Below, piece after piece: positions 1 to 8,140 of a stretch of DNA of 10,496 bases. The stretch is from the NCBI GenBank assembly GCA_900618425.1, contig UZAN01044653.1, positions 24,892 through 35,387 on the forward strand, given 5' to 3'. The notes under the pieces are model-generated. The model did not search any database. It was not told the DNA's origin and saw only the letters and a list, made by a program, of their open reading frames with translations. The DNA is from Echinostoma caproni (Eukaryota > Platyhelminthes > Trematoda > Plagiorchiida > Echinostomatidae). Position numbers and translations under genes: made by a program. Position 1 is the stretch's first letter. Every line of letters starts with the position of its first letter.

Positions 1-1044
1 TGGGTGTTTGGAAAGGTGTGCATTTTAGTTGTATTTCTCAACTCCGCTGTAGTTACTCGCTTCTGCCTGGACCCATGCGTTCTGGACTGAACCGGTTTGA
101 AGATAACACACTGTGCATTTTCTCCAGCGGTTCAAGTGATCTGCTTTTCATCTTGTTGGATTGAGGCAGTGGAATCCTGTGCATACGTGCCGAACTAACA
201 GGTAAAGCTGCAAATGAACCACAGCTGAAAATTATACTCAGTAGTATGTTTCCGGCTCAGTGGTAAGATAACGGGCTGAGGAACAAGAACACGTTGTAGT
301 AGTCGGAAATATAGCACAAATCACATGAGATGCGGCCTCAGTTGATTGAACACTAGTTGTTGGGCATAATATGGAATAACATAATTGTGATAAGGTGTCG
401 TGCCAGAGTATAAACGTGGATGAAAGAAGTAGAGATTCATCGGAAGAGGTTCGGAACTAGCAGATATGATGCATCAAACAGGATTGATTTACACAGACAG
501 TCACGTTTTTCAAGGTGTTTGTGAACACTGAAACCGACCGGCGAAACATATTGCTTTTCAAAGAGCTTCCGATCAGCTTGAAATCCTTAGAAAACATTCC
601 GGGGGAGATAACACGGAAACAGTTAGTCCAAAGAAGAAAAACTGAGAAAACAAAGTTCCAGATTTCACGCAAAAGTAACCTCAAGTGTCGAAGGCATGAG
701 ATTCAAACCGTTGTTTTTATCACTTTAAGAACTGTGTATTGTACGTGGTAGGACCACTTGAGTGCAGCAGACAGAAAACGTCAAACGTCTAGTTGAATGT
801 GAAAATAGTTGGGGTGAATGATAAGGTTTGAATGTGAATTGAGAAGAAAACAGGGAATTAAAATTGTGCCCGGCAGTACACCTTGGGTTCATATTGATAG
901 TGGGAGAACTCATACCATTCAGGCAAGTGAACTAGCGTCTGTCAGGAGAAGAGTTGCGTAACCAAATCTATAGACGTGGTGGGAGATTTTGTTGCTGTTA
1001 ACATGGTGTTTCCAACGACTGAGTTGACATCGTCTAAATAGGAA
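1..1044. other. Unassigned flank; possible eroded 5' part of the Penelope-like element
   Basis: No gene is supported here. The plus-strand frame from 488 to 748 is open for about 87 codons and is rich in K, R and E (for example LLFKELPISLKSL), which would suit the basic N-terminal part of a Penelope-like protein. The match is too loose to claim. A short frame at 818-961 reads IKIVPGSTPWVHID, which vaguely recalls the VPADKG block of such proteins, but a better candidate for that block lies at 1045-1090. Bases 252-263 resemble a tRNA A-box without a convincing B-box downstream. Possible splice donors (AACAG/GTAAAG near 201) have no coding context. Confidence 0.3.
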
Positions 1045-1767
1045 ACATAAATAGCATTGTGTTCTTGGCCTATCATGGATAAAACGGAACGTATGAGAGT
1101 ATTGGAGGATATCATTTGTTTATATGACGAGTCAGTCGTATAAATGAGACATGAAATGAAAATGTGGGAAGCACTGGACAGCTGTTTCTACCTGGTCGGA
1201 AGGTGCAAGTCAGCTAATAGCATTCCTGGCGGACAAACATTTAGAACGGCCGATCTGGTTGGAATTTCAAAGACCAACAGACGAGGAAAGAGACTCAATA
1301 AAAATTTACTCAAAAGTCCTAGGCATTACCGAGGATGAAGTTATTCGCAGAACATTCCTCTTTTCCTTTCTTGGGTCCTGAAGTGAACAGAATACCGGGC
1401 CATGTATCAGCTAGTAGATCTTCTGGCAGATTTGTATTAACTAGGAATGAAACCACTTATGTCAGGTGGATCACTCATGTCTTTAAAACCATCTGAGCCG
1501 ACTGATCTGTACCGGAGGCTCTACTGTTGTTAATAGCATTCAGGTTCTTTAAAACGTGTTCTGTCATGGCAGTCGAAAAAGGATAGTGATCAAGCGACAG
1601 TGTATTTGGTCTCGGTAATATTCGCACAATATTGTCCTCTGCAGAAAAAATCTGTTGACCTCATTGATGAGAATGTAGTAGGTCAAAGTGAACGACCACA
1701 GAGCAACGTCCGTTCCATTGGTGAGGGTAGGATTTGTCCCCTAGGACGGTACCAACATACCATTTAT
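1045..1767 (+). pseudogene. Penelope-like reverse transcriptase, N-terminal and fingers region, frameshifted
   Basis: This is the RT part of the decayed element. IMDKTE at 1072-1089 corresponds to the block after the VPADKG motif, and the ADKG itself seems deleted. After the inserted short repeat, frame 2 (1250-1378) reads WLEFQRPTDEERDSIK and then KVLGITEDEVIRR, the usual spacer before the YGLPKVHK motif. That motif survives as FLGPEVNR in frame 0 (1368-1391). Frame 1 then carries LVDLLADLY (1411-1437), a stop, KPLMSGGSLMS, two stops at 1531-1536, and an open run to 1767. In that run VYLVSVIFAQYCPL lines up with the RT motif A segment, but the catalytic aspartate position holds valine. At least two frameshifts and several stops make it non-functional. 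Single segments are weak; the shared order is the argument. Confidence 0.58.
1144..1249 (-). repeat. Hammerhead-bearing short repeat, copy 1 (antisense inside the Penelope remnant)
   Basis: Read on the minus strand, this matches the copy at 7991-8140. Both share CCRACCAGRTRGARACAGCT, then GTCCAGTGCTTCC, then ATTTTCA.TTCA.G.CTCATTT with only scattered mismatches. Ribozyme parts: GCAC (1203-1206) is the 5' strand of stem I, GAAAC (about 1185-1189) is the intact 3' core, GTC (1177-1179) is the expected cleavage triplet and CAGTGC (1171-1176) is the 3' strand of stem I. The CTGATGA half and stem II are shortened, so it should not cleave. A degraded B-box-like stretch (TGTTTGTCC) lies upstream on the minus strand, near 1232-1240. 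The repeat lies between two blocks of the Penelope protein, so it probably inserted after that element was already present. Confidence 0.55.
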
Positions 1768-1955
1768 TGAGATTGGGTATTTCGATTCATATGTACCAGT
1801 TGGAAAACATTACATTTAGCTTATCCTTCGAGCGATCAGGCTTCTCTTTCAGCCTACGTAACCATTTCAGTCTATTGGAAACAATCGTATTTGGTTGTAG
1901 ATTATTCCCAACTTGAGGACAACACATATCATAACAAAACATGAGATAATTTGTG

Positions 1956-2570
1956 AGGTTTTCTCAGAAGACTGAATTTTGGATTGCTTTTGGAAAGGAA
2001 AGTATTTGTAAGCCTCAAAAAGCAACCATAGATTCCAATGTACCGTTCCAGGGAGATTTGGAAGAAGTTTAAAGGAAGCTCTCAGGTTTACAAAGCAGAA
2101 CGTTCCATGATGCTCAAGTAGAAGCTGAATTCATATATAGACCGATTGTATGCATCCGTCAGCAGGATGGAGTGCCAGCGTCTGTAGTGTCATTCTGTGC
2201 TTATTCATTTGCTGGGTACATTGGCCGCACGACAATACGTTTGTCCGATAGCATTCCTGAAGACAGAGCAATTAGGGCAATTACGAACGCGGTTCGTTCA
2301 TATCGTGCATCTCAATGCAATCCTCGCCGCCCGAATTCGGCGAACACCAGGCTTCTATGGCAAGGTATTCGCCTTCTTTGCGGACAGAACAAAATTTACT
2401 CAGATACCCTGGTGGACGTCAACAACCCTGGGGTTGATTTCATCCATCCGTCAAATGAGAGCCAGATTACCTCATTCCCTTGCAGTGAACCTAGTTCAGT
2501 GCCTTCTTTTGCAAGGTTCTTCGATCCTGCAAAGCGTCCTCATCCAGAGGTCCTCATGGTCTTCTTCTAG
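1956..2570 (+). pseudogene. Penelope-like linker and GIY-YIG endonuclease remnant
   Basis: Frame 0 is open from 1956 with one stop (2070-2072), then continues for 165 codons to the TAG at 2568-2570. It carries PFQGD (2043-2057, the family's PFKGD-type linker motif), then RTFHDAQVEAEFIYRP, the hydrophobic Phe...Arg-Pro stretch normally found before the nuclease. CAYSFA is followed by GYIGRTTIRLS (2214-2246), the core of the GIY-YIG nuclease in these elements, where it makes the target nick for reverse transcription. About five residues, including the usual cysteines between the CVY and YIG blocks, appear deleted, and the following E-H pair reads PED. From about 2450 a second frame (+1, to 2601) resembles the family's C-terminal tail better, so another frameshift is likely near 2350-2450. 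Confidence 0.66.
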
Positions 2571-2601
2571 CACATCTAAAATTTGTAGCAACTACCCTTA
2601 A

Positions 2602-3728
2602 CAATATGAAATCCTACTTTAATGAATTCTTATCTTCACGTTAGATTTCTGATTCCTAGCCTCAAGTCACCATTATCACAATCCCAAATCCTCGTCCTCA
2701 ACTGTTCTTGCGCAAAGGGTTCCGTCCTACACATTCGGCCAGCGGTAAGCTGATCAGACCGTTCTTCATTTTTAGTATACACGAAATAGCACAATGAAAA
2801 TTGGCGAGCTTGTTGCGGTCAATGTGGCCTGCTCACCTCAATACTAGATTCCAGCCTTTAGCTTTTCAGCTGATGCCTTACTTACACGACGGTTTCACCA
2901 TATTATCATCATCAAATCCTCCATTGCTTCCATGCAAAGCAAAATACACTTATTACCCAAAGGCTCAGGTTTGAAAAAATACGCAACAACTAGGCTTCAT
3001 TTGCTTTCGTTCTATAGGTTATCATTAGCTTAATCTTTGTTCGATGAACTCCCGTCGGGATATTCAAGCAAATATATTTATTGATTAGTTGGTATTGTAT
3101 CGATTCCATTGCGGAATTTATTTGTGGTGCATATAGAACTGACCGGAAATCGCTGTGGCACGGATCAGGGATGTTATAGGACAGACAACAAGAATGATTC
3201 GCCACAGTTATGCCGATTTGTTTTGTTTTGAAAATTGTCCGCTATGATCGGGAAACTCACTAATTCTGCTATATACAACAGCACTTCTAGCTTGAAGAAC
3301 ACACGAACAACCACATTCACATTGTTTCCTGCTTCATTGTATACTTCATTTGTATTTTAGCACCTTCTCACAGTTAGTTTGCGAGTACTCATGTTGCCCC
3401 TTATAAGCCTGATGACCAACATTGTCTGTCTAGTGTCGCGAATTTCCCAATGCGTTCCGATAAGCCACTATTGCAAACACTGTTATGTAGTTCTGATGGC
3501 GAAGCTACCGATACTAAACACTCGTCAATCCACTGCGTTTGGATGTCAAAAATAGGCTTAGTTTCTTAAGCATCTGATTTCAGTTTTCAGTTAATAGAAC
3601 CATTACCCATGCATTTTCGTGAGCCGATTTTGGGTGTGGTCCTTTTCTAGCCCGATTGGATGAGGCAGTAGGAGAAAAATAGTATGGTTTAAAATCGGGT
3701 ATGGGAGAAAAAGGAGAATTTCAGTGGT
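2602..3728. other. No recognised gene or element
   Basis: I recognise nothing coding here. A plus-strand frame around 3379-3569 is open for some 63 codons (HVAPYKPDDQHCLSSVANF and onward) without a start, known domain or clear splice sites, which is expected by chance in this composition. The first part may include the 3' untranslated end of the Penelope element. Bases from about 3600 to 3728 are probably the 3' tail of the minus-strand LINE that ends at 3729. Confidence 0.4.
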
Positions 3729-4090
3729 CTAAGGTTGCAGAAAAATTGAGGAGATGCTCGAACGCCGCTATTTACGACACTCAACCATGTTACTCATTGT
3801 ATTTAACCAATGGTTATAATGATTCCGAGGTCCCCTTCCAGGGAGCCTAAGGCAACCCATATGACCGAGTTTTCTGGCTACGATTTTCATACCCTCATAC
3901 CAAGGCCTCAGTTTGACTACTCTTAGGTTTTATTTTCACCCACTACCCACCTCGGCAAAAACCGCGTGCCGCGGCAATCTATTTGGTGACATGCCCCAGC
4001 AAACACCTACAGATTGTACGCATTCCGTTTTCTGAAAAACCCATTTGTCTACCAACCTAACTGTCTGAGCATTTACTTCTGTTTTAATTC
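3729..4090 (-). pseudogene. LINE polyprotein, C-terminal end (RTE/BovB-like layout), decayed
   Basis: The minus strand encodes the characteristic tail found after the reverse transcriptase of many LINEs. CLLGHV (3988-4005) matches the RWLGHV motif, then after a frameshift come NRLPRHAVFAEVGSG (from 3983), LRPWYEGMK (the GGQ..TW block), LGHMGCLRLPGRGPRN, HWLNTMSNMVECRK and, after a stop, RRSSIS. The end of this frame is the TAG at 3729-3731. In-frame stops follow GSG (two) and ECRK (one). Upstream on the same strand a faint SNAEVRRRVFG-like stretch can be traced to about 4090. The body of the reverse transcriptase is not visible, consistent with 5' truncation or decay. The layout is that of RTE/BovB-like elements and closely resembles fluke LINEs I remember. 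No target-site duplication was identified. Confidence 0.75.
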
Positions 4091-4559
4091 TCACCGAAAT
4101 GAGTTGATCGTTACCATTAATTTATTTCAATCCGTTTATATTTTTCTCTTCTCGTTCTACAACGGTTGCAAATATATCGGTTTGGACGTATCTAACTGGA
4201 GCGCCGTAAAATACATGCATATTTTTGATCCTTCACTACAAGCTGCCAACAGTATACACAATAACGGGTGAGACCCAATTCGTCTCAAAAATCCTCTAAG
4301 TAGGCAAGAAAAACCAATGTGTATGATGACATAATAGTGATAATGAGTTGGCGATAGTGTGACAATGATTGTTTCAGATGTGGGCCCACGAGTGGTCCTG
4401 CGTTACGTCACTTGTTTTTCATTTTGGCTTATGGCCAGGCCAGATGGAAGTTTCAATCGTACGGAGAAAACAAGTGTGCTCATAGTGCTTACCATGGCTT
4501 ACGCAATGCATCTATTGTAACCATGATTTACGATTGTTTTAGTTCTGATAATAATATGC
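4091..4559. other. Mariner left flank with a possible dispersed repeat
   Basis: The part up to about 4280 may continue the eroded LINE on the minus strand. Around 4363-4388 the segment CAATGATTGT...AGATGTGGGCCCA resembles 9207-9234 (21 identities over 26 aligned bases plus a 2-base gap), suggesting an old shared repeat. The plus-strand open frame that follows runs straight into the mariner terminal repeat and is not a gene. Confidence 0.35.
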
Positions 4560-4561
4560 TA

Positions 4562-4589
4562 GGTCTACTTGAAAGTTCTGTCCGCTTTT
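4562..4589 (+). repeat. Mariner terminal inverted repeat, transposase 3' side
   Basis: GGTCTACTTGAAAGTTCTGT followed by CCGCTTTT, preceded by the TA at 4560-4561. It has the AGTTCTGTCCG core seen in mariner ends and pairs with 5471-5498. Confidence 0.88.
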
Positions 4590-4625
4590 GGAGTAAAAAA
4601 AAATTGTTTTTAGCGTCAGTTAACA

Positions 4626-5331
4626 TCAGAAATTAATATATTTGCCATCAGTATTAATTATTCCTTACCAGCGTAATGGCAATTTGCATATCCCATTTTC
4701 GAAAACTGTTTTATCTTTGGATGCGAAAAAAACTGAACCCGTGCGTGTTTGATATCTCCCTCATTTCTGAAAATTTTCCTTTCAAAAGCTTTTGTAAGAT
4801 GAAAAGCAAGTGATAGTCGATGGTTACTAAGTCCGCGGGATATGGTGAATGCGAGGGAGAATTTCCCAACCTAGTTCTGCAAGCATCAGTATGTGACCGG
4901 GGCATTATCATGATGCAGTATGATGTTCTTTTTATTGAACATCGCAGGCCTCTTTCCTTGGACGGCTGTCCTTATATCATCCAGTTGCTGATAATACTTC
5001 TCCGAATTCACCTTTTTGTTCGGTTTTAAAAACTCATAATGTATTGATTCAAGAATGTCCCATCATATACACAAAATTCTCTAATTCCCAGTCAAATTTG
5101 GTTTAGAGCTGGAAGGGCTAGGACTTCCGGGATCACAATGTACTCTTTTTCTTACGATGTTTCGGTAGGTAATCCACATTTCATCCCCGGTTATTATCCG
5201 GCTCAAGGAAGATTCGATTTCGTTCCGACCATGCAGAGCTGTGCATATGACGACTCGATTATCCATATTATTCTGAATTATTTCATGTGGCACCCACTTC
5301 AAATGTGTCTCAGATACAACGGGTATACTAT
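4626..5331 (-). pseudogene. Mariner transposase pseudogene (catalytic DDE region)
   Basis: The mariner transposase binds the terminal repeats through an N-terminal helix-turn-helix part and cuts DNA with a D,D34D catalytic triad. Visible in order on the minus strand: KWVPHE (5282-5299), SRIITGDEMWITY with the first catalytic Asp (5183-5185, TGDE), CDPGSPSPSSSKPN, a stop, then YEFLKPNKKVNSEKYYQQLD, HHDNA with the second Asp (4907-4909), and after a frameshift SPYPADLVTIDYHL with the third Asp (4816-4818). The C-terminus ends DGKYINF and stop (4626-4628). The second and third Asp are 91 nt apart, not a multiple of three and short of the expected 105, so a deletion of about 14 nt lies between them. 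The helix-turn-helix region is missing: HLK joins directly to KWVPHE, omitting about ten linker residues, and nothing upstream matches. Stops follow PNLTGN and lie in RILCI*WD. It cannot make active enzyme. Confidence 0.92.
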
Positions 5332-5470
5332 CAGTCCACGTATAAGATCAACATAAATAATCTTTTTTTGTTTAACTTGCTACATCAGTATATATACATC
5401 AGATTATACAAATGGAGAGGCACACATGCACCAAATAAATATTCGCTAACGTGTTGAAACGTGTTGTGAG

Positions 5471-5498
5471 AGAAAGGGACAAAACGTTCTGGTGGACC
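5471..5498 (-). repeat. Mariner terminal inverted repeat, transposase 5' side
   Basis: On the minus strand it reads GGTCCACCAGAACGTTTTGT then CCCTTTCT, followed on the plus strand by the TA at 5499-5500. It matches the other end at 20 of 28 positions, so the ends have diverged and the copy is old. Confidence 0.85.
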
Positions 5499-6436
5499 TA
5501 ATAGGTGACAGAAAAATGAATTTTTAGATCAAAGATTTTGTTCTTCCAAACACTCAGAATGTCTCTCGTAAACACATGTCTTGAATGTTCCCCCATAATG
5601 CTACATGCGGATCGTTGTGAAGCACGGATTGTATTCCGTTTCACCGGTTCGCCGAAATTTAGTTCACCCGAGCTGCATGAACCGATTTTCAGTACTTTGA
5701 CCACAGTACGGATTGCTTTGATCAAACTCGTGCTAGCAGACTCAGAATCTGGAAGAACATTCCAGTCTCCATTATCAGGCATGTGAGTTGATAACAATGG
5801 ACTCAGAGCACTAGTTACGAACTTTATCTCCCATTGCCATGATCTTAGTTCTCTTTTATCACCATTCGAATTTGCGCAACCTTGATTGCCGCTAATAGTT
5901 AATCGAAATTTATGCACGCATAACAACATGTTGTGTCTAGTGTAGGGTAGAATCACATTCAATCCGGTGAATGAGGTTCAGAACCTCGAGCACTGTGGGG
6001 TGTGTAGGTGAGACGAACCCAATGAAAGTCAGAGTATCACATGAGTTTGATAAAGATATGCATTTTTTTTACAGAACGTAATAAATTTCACTTTCAATAA
6101 AGAGGTTAGAAATATGGATATATTTCAACCGCTGTTATTATCTCACTAGAATTTTTGACACTCTGAGGATCGCATTCAATGGGTTTGCTGCTCAGTTGCG
6201 AGTGATTACGCAATGGACGTCACTGAAAAATCAAGTGTGCCTGTGACATGCTTTGTGTATTGTAATCAGTTACTTTTTTATTGAATGCGTTTGATAGTGA
6301 GCCTCAAAATTGTTCATGTCAATAACCGGATCAAAAGAGGCACTAATCACAGTGGATCAGCCTGTAAAATGTGAACCAGGTCGATCTGTGTAAGACATTC
6401 CAAACACGCTACCACAGGTGGTGGTGAAGAGGCAAA
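5499..6436. other. Unassigned region holding the longest open frame in the window
   Basis: A minus-strand frame starting at 5962 is open for 154 codons and ends with the TAG at 5498-5500, formed by the TA target duplication and the first base of the mariner. It contains stretches such as SSGELNFGEPVKRNTIRAS and GEHSRHVFTRDILSVWKNK, no signal peptide, no membrane segment and no domain I recognise. The plus strand over the same bases (5538-5786) is also open for 82 codons, so the low stop density may be compositional. Given the number of frames in a window this size, one open run of this length is not clearly beyond chance. I do not call it a gene. Confidence 0.25.
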
Positions 6437-6461
6437 GGGGGAGGGGGAGGGCGTAAGAGGG
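6437..6461 (+). other. Predicted G-quadruplex motif
   Basis: Four guanine runs (5, 5, 3 and 3 Gs) are separated by loops A, A and CGTAAGA, which satisfies the standard G3+N1-7 rule. GGTGGTGG lies just upstream. Formation in vivo is not shown, and no gene or promoter next to it can be supported. Confidence 0.75.
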
Positions 6462-7810
6462 ACAAAATCGCAATTTGCATCCAAAGAATATGCAAGGTCA
6501 CGTCCACTCTGGTTCGCGTTCCAACGATGATATCCCTGATGAGTAGACTGGTTGGAGTCGCTCACCCCAACCACCCCACAACACCTTCAAACACACACTG
6601 TAATGTCGACTGGCAACACAGAATATTTCTCATCTTGAACCCAAAAGGCACATTTCCCGTTAAAATTCTAATCCCTTGGACTCTCAGACTTTGTCCTCGT
6701 TCAACAAATGATATCCCATTTTGTAGCAATTTATGATAATCACTGGTATGCAAATGACCGTACCGGGGTAGGCTCGAACAGTTTCGTTCTGTCAAAATCG
6801 AACGTGACCTGCGTTTTGCATGTATTTTGGAGCCAATGTCCTTTGGACTAATTGTCAGCATCTTCACACTCCATTCTATATCATGGGGGTGCTGGATTTT
6901 ATCTATCGCATCAAACACAATTTAACAATGCGGTGAAAAAACCAAATGTGCAGATAGCTAACAAAAGGCTCGGTTGATTTTGCAGATTTTTACTCCAATG
7001 GTAAACTGGTTGTATTGTGATTTTGCTATCCTTTCTCAAAAAGTATGATCCGAATCCTATTTTTGAATTGAACAATTCGGAAAATTGAATGCTCATCTTC
7101 TATTAGACCAACTCTATAGTTGTATGTGTGAGATTTACCGAGGAAAATGTTTTTTACCTTGATGGCATTTTTAACCACGATAAAAAATCTGATCTTGTGT
7201 GTGCAACCTCCACTCCTCTCGTTTTTGAAAATTTATCCCAGGAATGGACAAAAAGGCTTGCACCTATCCATTCAAAAAGAATTGCCAGACAATAAAAAAT
7301 GCCATCGTTCTTCCTGGGGCATAAGTGTAAGCTGTTGATAGATGTTACTCCTAAAAAATACACATTTATGTGCAAAAGTAAGATTTTGATTATCACGATG
7401 TCTACCATGATTATTCGATTTTTCCGATATTGTAAACGTATGATCGCCCTTTTGGTTCCCTTCGGTCATATTTATTGGACATTTCCTAAGAGCGCTTCAG
7501 CACGGTAGAGTATTGATATATTCAGGAGTGGTTGGGAAACGCTTCGCACACTTCGGAAAATCTCTTCACAAACCTCAGCCTCTCGAACTGATTCCACCGA
7601 GGTTGCGTTATGTGAAAGCCACTATTCACCGGGGCCGGAATTCAGATCAGAACTGTACACACTCTGGACAATGACTAAACGAACAAGTTGCTCAATGCAT
7701 CTGCATGCGCAAATAAATCGGTAACCACTGTCGTAGTTGGAAAGAGATGATTGGGAGTAGTTTGTTTGTCTATTCTTGGTTAGTCTAGAATTACGATACT
7801 TGGCCCGCCT
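6462..7810. other. No recognised gene or element
   Basis: The minus strand has open runs at 6562-6918 (118 codons) and 6911-7096, and short runs on both strands cover 7147-7508, but none shows a known motif, a signal peptide with a following domain, or convincing splice sites. The 6930-7400 part is AT-rich, giving runs of F, L and I that could be mistaken for membrane segments. GTAAG-like donors at about 7326 and 7377 lack coding context. Confidence 0.4.
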
Positions 7811-7860
7811 GTTCAGATGAACTACCAAACGTTCACCGACCCGATTATAACCCAGTATTT
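7811..7860 (-). repeat. tRNA-related short repeat, family 2, copy a
   Basis: Bases 7820-7841 match 9559-9580 at 19 of 22 positions (both contain GTTCACCGACC). On the minus strand the match follows GGGTTATAATCGG (7841-7853), which looks like a degraded RNA polymerase III B-box and T-arm (GGTTCGAATCC type). That suggests a tRNA-derived SINE. No A-box or ends could be defined. Confidence 0.38.
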
Positions 7861-7990
7861 TCGCTTTCTTTCTGACGCTCTGGTAAGAAAACCCATCAGC
7901 AGATAAAAGAAATGCGTAGGGCATCTTCCGGAGAGGCATTTGAAACGCAGTCAGATTTCCACATAACAACAAGACGTCAAATATATATAC

Positions 7991-8140
7991 GTATTATGTA
8001 TGTGGGTAGCATGCCCATGTTCTGCGTGTTAAATCTTGGGTTCAATCTCCAGTTGGATCAATGGATTTGCACTGCTGTGGAGACCCAACCAGATGGAGAC
8101 AGCTGTCCAGTGCTTCCTAGATTTTCAGTTCAGGCCTCAT
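7991..8140 (+). repeat. tRNA-headed short repeat with a hammerhead-ribozyme core, copy 2 (best preserved)
   Basis: The head behaves like a tRNA. GGTAGC at 8005-8010 sits where the D-loop G18-G19 would be, and the B-box GGTTCAATCTC (8039-8049) follows at exact tRNA spacing (33 positions). The T-arm TTGGG/TCCAG around loop TTCAATC folds with five pairs, two of them wobble. About 20 bases downstream lies a hammerhead layout: GCACTG (8069-8074) pairs perfectly with CAGTGC (8108-8113) as stem I. CTGTGGAG (8075-8082) stands for CTGATGAG, ACCCAACCAGATGGA for stem II, GAGAC for GAAAC, and GTC (8105-8107) is the cleavage triplet before stem I. The core substitutions should abolish cleavage. Schistosome Sm-alpha repeats are a known case of polymerase III repeats with hammerheads, and this looks like a relative. 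Confidence 0.62.

Larger units (their letters stand above)
1045..2601 (+). mobile_element. Decayed Penelope-like element (RT plus GIY-YIG endonuclease)
   Basis: Penelope-like elements encode one protein: an N-terminal block, a reverse transcriptase, a linker and a GIY-YIG endonuclease. The same order can be followed here across three plus-strand frames. In sequence come IVFL and IMDKTE (1054-1089), RPTDEE and GITEDE (1270-1339), FLGPEV (1368-1385), LLADLY and MKPLMSGG (frame from 1411), PFQGD (2043-2057), and GYIGRTTIRLS (2214-2246). The remnant is about 1.5 kb, shorter than an intact element. Little space remains between about 1830 and 1956 for RT motifs B to E, so a deletion there is likely. 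A short hammerhead repeat in the opposite orientation interrupts it. The outer boundaries are estimates and terminal repeats were not identified. The motifs are seen; the family match is from knowledge of the family, not a search. Confidence 0.68.
4562..5498 (-). mobile_element. Mariner (Tc1/mariner superfamily) transposon, internally deleted, 937 bp
   Basis: This is a cut-and-paste DNA transposon whose transposase reads on the minus strand. Both ends are present: 28-bp terminal inverted repeats (4562-4589 and 5471-5498) agree at 20 of 28 positions, and the element is bordered on each side by TA (4560-4561 and 5499-5500), the target duplication of this superfamily. Intact mariners are about 1.3 kb, so roughly 350 bp are missing. 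The loss falls mostly at the transposase N-terminus, because the frame starts abruptly at THLK-KWVPHE. The remaining coding region has stops and a frameshift. This is the most secure call in the window. Confidence 0.93.

Noticed and set aside
252..263. CGGCTCAGTGG, 10 of 11 matches to a polymerase III A-box
   Set aside because: No acceptable B-box downstream and no cloverleaf, so not called a tRNA or SINE.
1250..1378. WLEFQRPTDEERDSIK...LGITEDE resembles the N-terminal domain of CorA-type magnesium transporters
   Set aside because: The same residues fit the segment before the YGLPKVHK motif of Penelope reverse transcriptases, with the next motifs following in order.
2172..2601. Two overlapping plus-strand frames of over 130 codons as candidate genes
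   Set aside because: They are parts of the frameshifted Penelope endonuclease region and not separate genes.
3967..3976. Perfect palindrome TGCCGCGGCA
   Set aside because: Ten bases only and inside the LINE coding remnant; no sign of function.
4014..4271. Plus-strand 85-codon frame with hydrophobic segments
   Set aside because: Antisense to the decayed LINE; a shadow of it.
6536..6543. CTGATGAG, the exact 5' hammerhead core
   Set aside because: No GAAA at suitable distance and no stem I partner, so it is a chance octamer.
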